From the NCBI GenBank assembly GCA_002695065.1, contig NZNW01000027.1, positions 1 through 48,586 of the forward strand: a DNA stretch of 48,586 bases. The letters run 5' to 3'. The notes below the pieces were generated by a model. That model searched no databases. It saw only the letters and a program-made list of their open reading frames with translations, and was not told the origin of the DNA. Each line of letters opens with the position of its first letter. The stretch's first letter is position 1. This stretch comes from Salinicola sp. (GTDB lineage: Bacteria > Pseudomonadota > Gammaproteobacteria > Pseudomonadales > Halomonadaceae). Positions 35,456 through 45,106 of this stretch are shown one piece after another. The translations under genes and the position numbers were made by a program.

Positions 35456-35962
35456 TCAGCCCCTTGAAGACGGCAGTCCCACCACCCCCTGCAGCGCCGA
35501 GTCGCTGCGGCCGGCGTCCGGGATCACGCTGAAAGTGCCGTCGGTCTCCAGCACCACGGCATGGACGCACTCGACGTCGGCGATACCGCTCTCGCGGATG
35601 GCCGCGCACACCTCGGCTTCGACGACACGCTCCCGGGTCATGGTCGCCTGCTGAAAACGCCCCCGGAAAAGCAGCAGCGTCGGTTGCGACTTGACCAGAT
35701 TCTTGATCGCGCGGGAGCGCACCGAGGTGAACGTGATCGCGAACTGCAGCACGACGATCAGCAGAAAGGCGGTGATGCTTTGCGCCAGCGATACCTGCGT
35801 GGACACCAGTGCCGTCGACAGCGTCGAGCCCAGCGCGATGGTCACCACGAAATCGAAGGCGTTCCATTTCGACAGCGTACGCTTGCCGGAGAGCCGGATG
35901 ATGGCGATCAGGACCAGATAGCTGATGACGCCGACGACGACCGTATGGGCGACCGGATGCAT
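35456..35962 (-). CDS. DUF421 family membrane protein (YetF/YcaP-like)
   Basis: A 168-residue protein with three N-terminal helices followed by a cytosolic alpha/beta domain. The signature IIRLSGKRTLSKWNAFDFVVTIALGS is split across residues 21-46, and the later LLLFRGRFQQATMTRERV matches the DUF421 domain. Function is unknown; relatives influence spore or membrane traits in Bacillus. AGGAG lies 8 bases before the ATG. It is convergent with the ABC exporter gene. Confidence 0.87.
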   Translation of the reverse strand: MHPVAHTVVVGVISYLVLIAIIRLSGKRTLSKWNAFDFVVTIALGSTLSTALVSTQVSLAQSITAFLLIVVLQFAITFTSVRSRAIKNLVKSQPTLLLFRGRFQQATMTRERVVEAEVCAAIRESGIADVECVHAVVLETDGTFSVIPDAGRSDSALQGVVGLPSSRG

Positions 35963-36080
35963 GAATAGACTCCTGACTGACGGAAAAGGAAGAGGAGAAG
36001 GCTGTCAGCGTAGACACCTCGTTGCCGACCAACCAATCCAAACCGGACTGCCCCTCTTCTTTCTCACGCAATAGACAGCG

Positions 36081-36983
36081 TTATGAGGCGCCGGCGATCG
36101 TCCCGCGATCTTCGCTCAATACCTGCCAGAACGTGTCAGCCGTCAAGTTTCGATTGCCCAGCCAGCGGACCAAAATGATCTCGAGATGTTCCGACGGCAT
36201 ATCCTGATAGAGGCGCACGAGACTGCCGTCCTCGATCGACGTGGCCACCATGCTGTGCGGCATACAGGCAATGCCGTGACCCATGGCGACCATCGGCTTG
36301 AGCGCTTCCGACACCGTGGCTTCGAATGCTCGTTTGAGCCGGTGCGGCTGCGGGTGACGACTGACTTGGTCGCGCGACAGGGCGTGCAACTGCGCGCTAC
36401 GCGAGTAGGTCAGCCAGGGAATGGCGCTGTCCCCCGTCAGGCAATCAGCGGCCAGTGAGGGCGTTCCGACCCAATATAGCTCGTCGTGCCCCAGCGACAG
36501 CACTTCGAAATCCTCGCGCTGGAAATAGCGTTCGGACTCCTCGTCGCGATAGAACAGAATGAAATCGCAGCGCCCCGACATCAGCGCCATGTAATAGTTT
36601 TCGGTGGTCTTGTGGCCGGTATCGATCCGCGTATACAGCGGGTTACTGGCGCTGGTATAGCGGGAAATCCATTGCGGGAAGAAATTGCAGGCCAGCGTGT
36701 GCAAAGAGGCAAACGTCAACGGTCGATCTATGACCTTGACACTCTGCTCGCACTCCTTGGCCAGACGAACCAGTTCCAGGGCCGTGGGCAGCAGCGCATC
36801 GCCGGCGGCGGTCAGCCTCACCGGCGTGGACTGCCGATCGACCAGCGTCACGCCCAACTGCTTCTCGAGCAGCCGAATACGCCGACTCAGCGCGGACTGG
36901 GAGCAGTTCCGCAATTCCGCGGCGGCGGTGAACTTGCCAGTATCGGCGAGCGCCAGAAAATCGGCGTACCAGGCGACTTCCAT
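36081..36983 (-). CDS. LysR family regulator next to the second aap operon
   Basis: A 300-residue LysR-type regulator with the helix-turn-helix in the first 60 residues (FLALADTGKFTAAAELRNCSQ, broken into two helices, then ALSRRIRLLEKQLG). The effector domain is complete. Its divergent position, 168 bp from aapJ copy 2, makes it the likely regulator of that operon, perhaps sensing an amino acid. No strong ribosome site is seen before the ATG. The intergenic region has no clean palindrome and no sigma-54 motif. Confidence 0.88.
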   Translation of the reverse strand: MEVAWYADFLALADTGKFTAAAELRNCSQSALSRRIRLLEKQLGVTLVDRQSTPVRLTAAGDALLPTALELVRLAKECEQSVKVIDRPLTFASLHTLACNFFPQWISRYTSASNPLYTRIDTGHKTTENYYMALMSGRCDFILFYRDEESERYFQREDFEVLSLGHDELYWVGTPSLAADCLTGDSAIPWLTYSRSAQLHALSRDQVSRHPQPHRLKRAFEATVSEALKPMVAMGHGIACMPHSMVATSIEDGSLVRLYQDMPSEHLEIILVRWLGNRNLTADTFWQVLSEDRGTIAGAS

Positions 36984-37151
36984 ATTAGGTTATTCAAATG
37001 TTCGATGGTGGATGCAACTTCCCGGATCAATCGCTGCTGTTCTCTCCTATCGATTCTACGTAACTTGACCCGGGAAGATAGCGCAAAAAACCGAAATCGT
37101 TCCAACGCCAAAAGCGCTTTCCCGGACACATTACAATCGAAAGGTTCGATC

Positions 37152-38192
<1,041 letters not shown>

Positions 38193-38202
38193 CCCCGACC
38201 GT

Positions 38203-38221
38203 GCCGCCCGCAGCGGGCGGC
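38203..38221 (+). promoter_or_regulatory. Hairpin between aapJ and aapQ (copy 2)
   Basis: GCCGCCCG (38203-38210) and CGGGCGGC (38214-38221) form a perfect 8-bp stem with loop CAG. TTGGGATTTTT follows, so partial termination or 3'-end protection of the aapJ message is likely. It occupies the same position as the hairpin in copy 1. Confidence 0.65.
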
Positions 38222-38234
38222 TTGGGATTTTTCC

Positions 38235-39392
38235 ATGTTCGTGACTCGACGTCTGCAAAACGCTCGCGTGCTCAGCGCCGTGCAGCAGGGGGCCGTGCTG
38301 CTGCTGGTGGCGGCGGTCTTCTACTGGCTGATCCACGAGGCGAGCGTCAATCTCGATGCCAAGGGCATCGCTTCCGGGTTCGGTTTTCTCGCCGATCGCG
38401 CCGGCTACGACATCACCTTCCATCTGATCGACTACACGCCCAACGACACTTATTTCCGCGCCTATCTGGTGGGATTGCTCAATACCTTGCTGGTGTCGCT
38501 CATGAGCATCGCGCTGGCCACGTTGCTGGGTGTGCTGCTCGGCGTCTGCCGGGTCTCGGGCAACTGGCTGATCAGCCGCCTGAGCTATCTGCTGGTCGAG
38601 TTCCTGCGCAACGTCCCGCTGGTGGTCCATCTGATCTGGTGGTACAGCCTGGTGCTCGCCCTGCCCAGCGTGCGCCAGGCGATCGAGCTCTTCGACGTCG
38701 CCTTCCTCAGCAATCGCGGGCTGACCATCCCCTGGGCCAGCGACGGTTCGCTGGTCGGCTGGGGTCTGCTGTGGCTCTGCCTAGGGGGTCTGCTGGGTAG
38801 TCTGGCCATGGGGCGCTATCTCGCCCGTCAGCCCTGGAAGGGGCTGGGGCCGTCGCGCTGGCCGGCGATCCTCGGCGGCGCCATCGCCCTGCCGTTGCTG
38901 TGCTACCTGATCAGCGACGCCCACTGGAAGTGGGACGTACCGGTATCGCACGGCTTCAGCTTTGCCGGCGGCGTGGCGCTGACACCCGAACTGCTGGCGC
39001 TGTGGCTGGCGCTGTCGATCTACAGCTCGAGCTATATCGCCGAAATCGTGCGCGGGGCGATCCAGTCGGTGCCGCGCGGGCAGTACGAAGCCGCGGACGC
39101 CCTGGGTTTCCGTCCGCGCAAGGCGATGGCCAAGCTGATCATCCCGCAGGCGATCTATCCCATGATTCCGCAGGTCACCAGCACCTATCTCAACATCATC
39201 AAGAACTCCTCGCTCGGCGTCGTGGTGGGTTTCATGGAACTGGTCTCGTCGACCGGGGGCACCACGCTCAACCAGACCGGGCAAGCGATCGAGTGCATCG
39301 CACTGGTGATGGCGACCTACTGCGTCTTCAGCCTGGTGACATCCGCGCTGATGAATTTCTACAACCACCGTGTCGGCCTGCGCACGCATTGA
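38235..39392 (+). CDS. aapQ: Amino acid ABC transporter permease AapQ (copy 2)
   Basis: A 385-residue inner-membrane permease, paralogous to the AapQ at 26582. It has the N-terminal LIHEASVNLDAKGIASGFGFL, the EAA loop GQYEAADALGFRPRKAMAKLI, and the closing SALMNFYNHRVGLR. About eight helices are expected. It follows aapJ by 42 bp and precedes aapM by 10 bp in a tight operon. Confidence 0.94.
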   Translation: MFVTRRLQNARVLSAVQQGAVLLLVAAVFYWLIHEASVNLDAKGIASGFGFLADRAGYDITFHLIDYTPNDTYFRAYLVGLLNTLLVSLMSIALATLLGVLLGVCRVSGNWLISRLSYLLVEFLRNVPLVVHLIWWYSLVLALPSVRQAIELFDVAFLSNRGLTIPWASDGSLVGWGLLWLCLGGLLGSLAMGRYLARQPWKGLGPSRWPAILGGAIALPLLCYLISDAHWKWDVPVSHGFSFAGGVALTPELLALWLALSIYSSSYIAEIVRGAIQSVPRGQYEAADALGFRPRKAMAKLIIPQAIYPMIPQVTSTYLNIIKNSSLGVVVGFMELVSSTGGTTLNQTGQAIECIALVMATYCVFSLVTSALMNFYNHRVGLRTH

Positions 39393-39402
39393 GGTTTGTG
39401 AC

Positions 39403-40500
39403 ATGACGACAACGACGCTCTCCACGCCGACTTCATCGCAGACCCTACCGCCACGTGTGGCCAGCCGGGCCTGGCGTTGGGCACGGCGGCAGCTGTTCCC
39501 CTCTCCGCTGCAAGCATTACTGTCGCTGGCTACGCTCATCCTGAGCGGCTGGTTCGCCTACGTCGCACTCGACTGGCTGGTGTTCTCGGCCACCTTCGTC
39601 GGCACCAGCCAGGCCGACTGCACCGGCGATGGCGCCTGCTGGCTACCGATCACCCAGCGCCTGGGGCTGTTCGTCTACGGTTTCTACCCCGAGACCCAGC
39701 GCTGGCGGGTCGACATCGCCTTCGCCCTGGCCGCGGGGGTCTTTCCACTGCTCTACATCAAGCGTATCGACCGCCGCTGGACGCTGGCGTATCTGGTGCT
39801 GCTGCCGTTCGCGATGTGGTGGCTGCTGAAGGGCGGACCGGGCCTGCCGGACATCTCCTCGACGCGCTTCGCCGGCATCCTGGTGACGGTCTTCCTGGGC
39901 GTGGTGGGCATGGTCTTCGCGCTACCCATCGGCATCCTGCTCGCCCTCGGCCGCCGCTCTAAGAAGCCGGTCATTCGCGTGCTGAGCGTCCTCTACATCG
40001 AACTGATCCGCTCGGTTCCGGTGATCACGCTGCTGTTCATGGCCTCGCTGATGATCCAGCTGTTCCTGCCCTCGGGCTGGAACCTCGACATCCTACTGCG
40101 CGTGCTCGCAGTACTGGTGCTGTTCACCGCGGCCTACATGGCGGAAACGGTGCGCGGCGGCCTGCAGGGCATGCCAAAGGGCCAGTACGAAGCCGCTGCC
40201 GCGCTCGGGTTCTCCTACTGGAAGGCGATGGGGCTGATCATCCTGCCTCAGGTGCTGCGCAACACCATTCCGCCGCTACTGACCCAGTTCGTGGGGCTGT
40301 TCAAGGAGACCACGCTGGTGATGGTGGTGGGCGTGCTCGATGTCGTCGGTATCGCCATGAGTACCACCTCCGCCCCCGAGTGGATCGGCCGGGAGAACGA
40401 GGTCTATCTGTTCCTGGCCCTGTTCTTCTTCGCGATCTGCTTCGCACTGTCGCGCTACGCGCGCTATCTCGAACGCCAACTGGAGAAGAGTCGCCAATGA
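39403..40500 (+). CDS. aapM: Amino acid ABC transporter permease AapM (copy 2)
   Basis: A 365-residue permease, partner of AapQ copy 2. The AapM-specific extracytoplasmic segment [10 protein letters not shown] and [16 protein letters not shown] are present, then the transport domain ([17 protein letters not shown] loop [20 protein letters not shown]). I start at [12 protein letters not shown] with GAGG 8 bases upstream. The stop overlaps the aapP start (ATGA). Confidence 0.94.
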   Translation: MTTTTLSTPTSSQTLPPRVASRAWRWARRQLFPSPLQALLSLATLILSGWFAYVALDWLVFSATFVGTSQADCTGDGACWLPITQRLGLFVYGFYPETQRWRVDIAFALAAGVFPLLYIKRIDRRWTLAYLVLLPFAMWWLLKGGPGLPDISSTRFAGILVTVFLGVVGMVFALPIGILLALGRRSKKPVIRVLSVLYIELIRSVPVITLLFMASLMIQLFLPSGWNLDILLRVLAVLVLFTAAYMAETVRGGLQGMPKGQYEAAAALGFSYWKAMGLIILPQVLRNTIPPLLTQFVGLFKETTLVMVVGVLDVVGIAMSTTSAPEWIGRENEVYLFLALFFFAICFALSRYARYLERQLEKSRQ

Positions 40501-41273
40501 GCAAACCGACGCCAGTCGCGGCCGATTCCACGGTCGTGCGTATCGAACGTCTGAACAAGTGGTACGGCGACTATCATGCGCTGAAAGATATCTCGCTGAC
40601 CGTCTCCACCGGCGAGCGCATCGTCGTCTGCGGGCCTTCCGGCTCGGGCAAGTCGACCCTGATCCGCTGCATCAACCAGCTCGAGAAGCATCAGCGGGGC
40701 ACGATCGAGGTGCTCGGCGAGACCCTCGACGACAACATCAAGCGCCTGGAGCGAATCCGCCGCAGTGTCGGCATGTGCTTCCAGCACTTCAATCTGTTCC
40801 CGCATCTCACCGTGCTCGAGAACTGCACGCTGCCACAGACCGCCAACCTGCGCGTGCCCCAGGCAGAGGCCATCGAGCGGGCGCTGACGCTGCTCGACAA
40901 GGTGCAGATGCGTGATCACGCCAACAAGTATCCCGGCCAGCTCTCCGGCGGCCAGCAACAGCGGATCGCCATCGCCCGCGCGTTATGCATGCGCCCCCGT
41001 GTGATGCTGTTCGACGAGCCGACGTCGGCGCTCGATCCGGAAATGATCGCCGAGGTGCTCGAGGTCATGGTCGACCTGGCCCAGGAGGGCATGACCATGA
41101 TCTGCGTGACGCACGAGATGGGCTTCGCCAAGAAGGTCGCCGACCGCGTGGTGTTCATGGATGGCGGCGAGGTCATCGAACAGGCACCGCCGGCCCGCTT
41201 CTTTCAATCCCCGGAATCGTCGCGTACCCGGCGCTTCCTCGACCAGATTCTCGACCATGGAGTTAGTGCATGA
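40497..41273 (+). CDS. aapP: Amino acid ABC transporter ATP-binding protein (copy 2)
   Basis: A 258-residue ABC ATPase with Walker [38 protein letters not shown] and CVTHEMGFA. It is paralogous to the copy at 24624. It overlaps both neighbours by four bases (ATGA), the tightest coupling in the operon. Confidence 0.94.
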   Translation: MSKPTPVAADSTVVRIERLNKWYGDYHALKDISLTVSTGERIVVCGPSGSGKSTLIRCINQLEKHQRGTIEVLGETLDDNIKRLERIRRSVGMCFQHFNLFPHLTVLENCTLPQTANLRVPQAEAIERALTLLDKVQMRDHANKYPGQLSGGQQQRIAIARALCMRPRVMLFDEPTSALDPEMIAEVLEVMVDLAQEGMTMICVTHEMGFAKKVADRVVFMDGGEVIEQAPPARFFQSPESSRTRRFLDQILDHGVSA

Positions 41274-42226
41274 AGTCACCCATCGCCTTGGCCATTCACG
41301 GCGGCGCCGGCGTTCTCAAGCCCGGCCGTCTCAGCGAGCGGGAAGAAAACGATATCCACGCGTGGCTGCATCGCGCCATCGCCACCGGCCATCGTATCCT
41401 CGAAGCTGGCGGCAATTGCCTCGATGCGGTCGAGGCGTGCGTGGTCGAGCTCGAGCTCTGCCCCTGGTTCAACGCAGGCCTGGGGGCCGTCTTCACGCAA
41501 GCCGGTGAACACGAACTCGACGCCGCGATCATGCGCGGCAGCGACCGCAATGCCGGCGCCATCGCCGGCGCGCGCCACGTGCGCCATCCGATCTGCGGCG
41601 CGCGCCAGGTGATGGAGCACAGCGATCACGTGATGCTCGGCGGCCGAGGTGCCGACGACTTCCTGGCGTCCCGTGGCATGACACCGGTCGACAACGACTA
41701 CTTCGATACGCCGCTACGCCGGCAACAGTGGGAGGAACATCGCCACTCGAACGGCGCCATGGCTCTGGAACCGACGCATGCAGAAGGCCACAAGTTCGGC
41801 ACGGTCGGTGCCGTGGCGCTGGACAGCCACGGGCACGTCGCCGCCGCCACCTCGACCGGCGGCATCACCAATAAGCGTTACGGGCGGATCGGCGATACGC
41901 CGTTGATTGGTGCCGGCACCTGGGCGGACGATCGCTCCGCCGCGATTTCCGCCACCGGGCACGGCGAGTATTTCATTCGCACGGCGGTAGCCCACGATAT
42001 CGCCGCGCGCATGCAGTATGGCGGCGCCGATCTGGCGACGGCCTGCGACGATGTAGTGCATGGCGAACTCAAGGCGATCGGTGGTGACGGTGGCGTCATC
42101 GCCGTTGCCCCTGACGGCGATACCCGCCTCGTCTTCAACACGCCGGGCATGTACCGTGCCTGGCGCGACGAGAACGGCGTCTTACACACCGCCATCTACG
42201 CCGATGACGATCGCCGGTATCTTTAA
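41270..42226 (+). CDS. iaaA: Isoaspartyl peptidase/L-asparaginase
   Basis: A 318-residue Ntn-hydrolase precursor that self-cleaves and then removes beta-aspartyl residues from isopeptides or deaminates asparagine. The N-terminal IHGGAG motif is at 9-14. The catalytic threonine is in [12 protein letters not shown] (Thr178), where cleavage makes the two subunits. [22 protein letters not shown] is split across 195-216 and GHGEYFIR follows. It is the last gene of aap copy 2 and starts inside the aapP stop, so the transported material may include Asn or beta-aspartyl dipeptides. Confidence 0.94.
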   Translation: MKSPIALAIHGGAGVLKPGRLSEREENDIHAWLHRAIATGHRILEAGGNCLDAVEACVVELELCPWFNAGLGAVFTQAGEHELDAAIMRGSDRNAGAIAGARHVRHPICGARQVMEHSDHVMLGGRGADDFLASRGMTPVDNDYFDTPLRRQQWEEHRHSNGAMALEPTHAEGHKFGTVGAVALDSHGHVAAATSTGGITNKRYGRIGDTPLIGAGTWADDRSAAISATGHGEYFIRTAVAHDIAARMQYGGADLATACDDVVHGELKAIGGDGGVIAVAPDGDTRLVFNTPGMYRAWRDENGVLHTAIYADDDRRYL

Positions 42227-42286
42227 GCCCTCGCCACCTGCCGGGGCAGCCTCGAGCCTTCGTTACCGCGCCAGCCATCGTGTTCT

Positions 42287-42616
42287 TCAGCTCACCAGTT
42301 TCAGACCCACCACCGCCGAGACGATCATCCCCACGAAGGCGAGTCGCAGCGGACGCCGCGATTCGCCCCACAGCAGCATGCCCATCAGCGTGCTGCCGAG
42401 GGTGCCGATCCCGGTGAAGATGGCGTAGGCCACGCCCATGTCGATCGAGCGCATGGCGATCGACAGCAGGCCCAGCGAGCTGCCGAAACCGACGACGAGC
42501 AGCAGCATGCCGTGCAGGCGCTGGCCGCGATTGAGGCGGTCGAAGCCGGCGACGCCGACAATTTCGAAAGCGCCCGAGACCAGCAGCGCGATCCAGTGCA
42601 GTGTGGTCGGTTCCAT
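42287..42616 (-). CDS. ykkD: Paired SMR efflux subunit, YkkD type
   Basis: A 109-residue small multidrug resistance protein with four helices. The essential membrane Glu is in SGAFEIVGV (residue 17). Segments such as LHWIALL, LLSIAMRSIDMGVAYAIFTGIGT and VGLKLVS follow Bacillus subtilis YkkD closely. It overlaps the ykkC-like stop by one base (TGATG), so the two subunits are made in step and probably form a heterodimer. Paired YkkCD proteins export guanidinium or drugs. Confidence 0.85.
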   Translation of the reverse strand: MEPTTLHWIALLVSGAFEIVGVAGFDRLNRGQRLHGMLLLVVGFGSSLGLLSIAMRSIDMGVAYAIFTGIGTLGSTLMGMLLWGESRRPLRLAFVGMIVSAVVGLKLVS

Positions 42617-42945
42617 CAGTCGCTCACCCGTTGCAATCCGATCACGCCAGCCAGCAACAGCGCGATGAAGGCCAATACCGGCCAGTGAAACGCCACCCCG
42701 AACAGCAGCCAGTCGGCGACGGCCGTGCCCGCCGCGCCCAGGCCGACGAAGACCGTATAGACGGTGCTGGTGGGCATGTAGCGCACCGCCCGCGAAGCGA
42801 GCCACAGGCTGGTGACCGCCAGCATGACGGTGAGCAGCCAGTCAGGCACGCTTTCGGCATGCTTCAGGCCGGCTGCCCAGCCGACCTCGGCCAGGCCGGC
42901 CAGCGGCAGGATGATCCATTGCGGTCGCATCATGACTTGCACCAC
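42616..42945 (-). CDS. ykkC: Paired SMR efflux subunit, YkkC type
   Basis: A 109-residue SMR protein with four helices and the essential Glu in LAGLAEVGWAAGLKHAES (residue 20). It resembles B. subtilis YkkC, including LKHA-S and TVYTVFVGLGAAGT. The exact start could be any of three nearby Met codons (1, 5 or 6). A divergent TetR gene and a palindromic operator lie just upstream, in place of the guanidine riboswitch known for Bacillus ykkCD. Confidence 0.85.
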   Translation of the reverse strand: MVQVMMRPQWIILPLAGLAEVGWAAGLKHAESVPDWLLTVMLAVTSLWLASRAVRYMPTSTVYTVFVGLGAAGTAVADWLLFGVAFHWPVLAFIALLLAGVIGLQRVSD

Positions 42946-42961
42946 TCGGCAAAGAATGACT

Positions 42962-42979
42962 AACTAACGGTCGTTAGTT
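42962..42979. promoter_or_regulatory. TetR-type operator between ykkC and tetR genes
   Basis: AACTAACG-GT-CGTTAGTT is a perfect palindrome in the 92-bp divergent gap. TetR repressors bind such 16-20 bp sites, so it probably controls both the SMR pair and the regulator itself. Confidence 0.78.
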
Positions 42980-43037
42980 TATTTCGCCCTACCAAACTTG
43001 GCAAGCTACGCCCTCAATCCCACTGGAAGACGACCTC

Positions 43038-43622
43038 TTGAACACCCGCGACCGCCTCAAGCAGATCGGCCTCTCGCTATTCGCCCGCCACGGCTACGAA
43101 GCCACGACACTGGCGCAGATCGCCTCTGCTGCGGGCATCAAGAAGCCCTCGATCTACAACCACTTCGACAGCAAGGCAGCGCTGTTCCTGGAGCTGTCCC
43201 GCGATGCCGACGACGACATGATCGCGCTGATCGACGCCAGCCTGGCCGAGATGGCGGACGCCCCGTTCGAGCAGCGGCTGCGACACCTGCTGCAGCAGTG
43301 CGCCACCTTCGCCTATCGCGAGCATCAGGGCGTTTTCTACAAGCGCTTTCTGCTGTTTCCTCCCCACGATCTCGTCGCCGAGGCCGAGGCGATTACCGAA
43401 CAGGGCGAGTCACGAATCGACCGGCGCCTGCTCGCCTTCGTCGAGGCAGGGCACCGAGCCGGCGCCCTGCGCGAGACACTGGCCGACGATCACTTCATCG
43501 CCGCCTTCTACTGCGTCATCGACGGGCTGCTGTCGGAAACCTTCATGTACGAAAGGCCGGAACTGGAACGCCGGTTCGAAGGCGTCTGGTCGGTATTCTG
43601 GACGGGCGTGAAGGCAGGCTGA
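43038..43622 (+). CDS. TetR family transcriptional regulator
   Basis: A 194-residue repressor. The TetR_N helix-turn-helix spans residues 1-48 (LFARHGYEATTLAQIASAAGI, split over two helices, then KPSIYNHFDSK). The ligand domain follows. Translation appears to start at TTG, with GGAAG about 8 bases upstream, because the domain would be cut by any later ATG. It diverges from the YkkC/YkkD pair and shares a palindromic operator with it. Confidence 0.88.
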   Translation: MNTRDRLKQIGLSLFARHGYEATTLAQIASAAGIKKPSIYNHFDSKAALFLELSRDADDDMIALIDASLAEMADAPFEQRLRHLLQQCATFAYREHQGVFYKRFLLFPPHDLVAEAEAITEQGESRIDRRLLAFVEAGHRAGALRETLADDHFIAAFYCVIDGLLSETFMYERPELERRFEGVWSVFWTGVKAG

Positions 43623-44222
43623 TCAGCCTTCGTCGGGCTTGCGATAAGCCTGATAGCAGTGCTGGTTGCGCTCGAGAGCGATCAACGAGTGGGTGTCGAG
43701 GCCGGGAATGTCGGCGATTTCCAGTCCATTCAGCGCGGCGATGGTGTGGGGCGGGCAGTCGTTACGCGGCGGTATGTCATTCCAGCCCAGCAGCAACAGG
43801 CCGCCGGGCCTGAGGCAGGTCACGGCGCCGGCAAACGCCGCTTCCACCGCGTCGGGCTCGTCCAGCCCCCACCCCAGCACACCGTTGCAGATGACCGCAT
43901 CGAGGCTGTCTGCCGCGACATGCTCGGTGATGTCGGTCATGTTGGCCACGATATGCGGGTCACCGCCAAAAGCCGCCTTGGCAGGATCGATCTCCATGGT
44001 CATGACCCGCTTGCGCGGCAGCAGCCCAGGATAGTGGCGGGTATACCAGGCACATCCGACGAGCAGCAGCGACTCCACTGCCGGGTCGCGGTCGAGCGCG
44101 GGCAACACCACGTCCTCGAGCAGTCGGCGGTCGCCGTAGCGGTAACGCAGTATCCATCCACTCTTGTCGATCGTGCCCAGCATTCGGGCGGCGGTGCGGT
44201 AGAGATCGGCCTTCGCTGGCAT
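43623..44222 (-). CDS. Class I SAM-dependent methyltransferase-like protein
   Basis: A 199-residue protein with a Rossmann methyltransferase layout: LLLVGCAWYTRHYPGLL in the motif I position, VMTMEIDPAKAAFGG (acidic end of strand 2), SLDAVICNGVLGWGLDE (motif IV) and LRPGGLLLLGWND. Motif I is unusual, lacking the E/DxGxGxG pattern, so SAM binding is uncertain. Its stop immediately abuts that of the convergent TetR gene. Substrate is unknown. Confidence 0.75.
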   Translation of the reverse strand: MPAKADLYRTAARMLGTIDKSGWILRYRYGDRRLLEDVVLPALDRDPAVESLLLVGCAWYTRHYPGLLPRKRVMTMEIDPAKAAFGGDPHIVANMTDITEHVAADSLDAVICNGVLGWGLDEPDAVEAAFAGAVTCLRPGGLLLLGWNDIPPRNDCPPHTIAALNGLEIADIPGLDTHSLIALERNQHCYQAYRKPDEG

Positions 44223-44322
44223 CCAGTCACGTCCTTGTCGTGGCAGTCTCGGCGTTCGAGCCTCTATCTAAGCCTGTTAGCTGCCACGAGACAATAGCGA
44301 CCGGGGTCGTTGCGAGACGGTT

Positions 44323-45099
44323 TCAGCCCGCGCGCTGCTCCCGCGTCTTCTTGATCAGATCGTAGGCGTTGCTGATCTCGCTGGTGCGCTCCTTGGCCAT
44401 CTCGCGCATGCTCTCGGGCAAGCCTTTGCCGGCCAGCTTGTCGGGATGGTTCTCGCTCATCAGCTTGCGATAGGCGCGCTTGAGCTCGGCATCGGAGGCG
44501 TCCTCGGAGAGGCCCAGCACGCGGTAGGCGTCTTCCAGCGACTGGCCGCTGCTCGCCCCGCCGGCTCCCTGATGGGCGCCGCCGCGCAACATCGCCTCGA
44601 TCTGCTGGATCTCCGCTTCGGAGAAGCCGAGGCCCCGGGCCACGCGAAGCAGCATGTCGTGCTCGGCGGGGTGCATCTGGCCGTCGGCGGCGATCGCCGC
44701 CAGTTGCACCTGCAGGAACACCTGCAGCAGCGCGCGCTGGCCGCCGGTGACGCGCCGGACCGTCTCCACCTCGGCGTCGAGGTCGAACTCCGGCGACTTG
44801 CCGCGATTGAAGGCCGCCTTGGCCCGCTCGCGCATCTCCCCGCTCAGATTGAGGCGATCGAACAGCATCTCCGCCGTGCGGATCTCGTCCTGGGTGATAT
44901 GGCCGTCGACCTTGCACACGCAACCCATCACCGCGAAGGTCGACTCCAGGAACTGATGCTGGATGTTGACGACGCGCCCCACCAGCGAGCTGCGCAGCTT
45001 GCGGCTGATCCACCAGCCGATAGCGGCACCGATCAGAAGGCCCGGCAACTTGCCGAAGAGATAGCCGATGACGGCGCCGATCAGAATGGCAATTGACAT
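44323..45099 (-). CDS. djlA: Co-chaperone DjlA
   Basis: A 258-residue membrane-anchored DnaK co-chaperone. One hydrophobic segment with glycine zipper (AILIGAVIGYLFGKLPGLLI) lies at residues 4-23, then a TerB-like helical domain, a Gly/Ser linker (about 173-185), and a C-terminal J domain with HPD at 218-220. In E. coli it activates the Rcs envelope stress system. AGGAC lies 5 bases before the ATG. It follows dxs by 7 bp. Confidence 0.93.
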   Translation of the reverse strand: MSIAILIGAVIGYLFGKLPGLLIGAAIGWWISRKLRSSLVGRVVNIQHQFLESTFAVMGCVCKVDGHITQDEIRTAEMLFDRLNLSGEMRERAKAAFNRGKSPEFDLDAEVETVRRVTGGQRALLQVFLQVQLAAIAADGQMHPAEHDMLLRVARGLGFSEAEIQQIEAMLRGGAHQGAGGASSGQSLEDAYRVLGLSEDASDAELKRAYRKLMSENHPDKLAGKGLPESMREMAKERTSEISNAYDLIKKTREQRAG

Positions 45100-45106
45100 G
45101 AAAGTC

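Noticed and set aside
36984-37151. Sigma-54 promoter or NtrC site upstream of the second aap operon
   Set aside because: No GG-N10-GC element with TTGC and no NtrC palindrome could be found; the divergent LysR gene is the more likely control.
42946-43037. Guanidine-I (ykkC) riboswitch upstream of the SMR pair
   Set aside because: The gap is only 92 bp, is shared with a divergent gene, contains a TetR-like palindrome, and shows no riboswitch-like stems.
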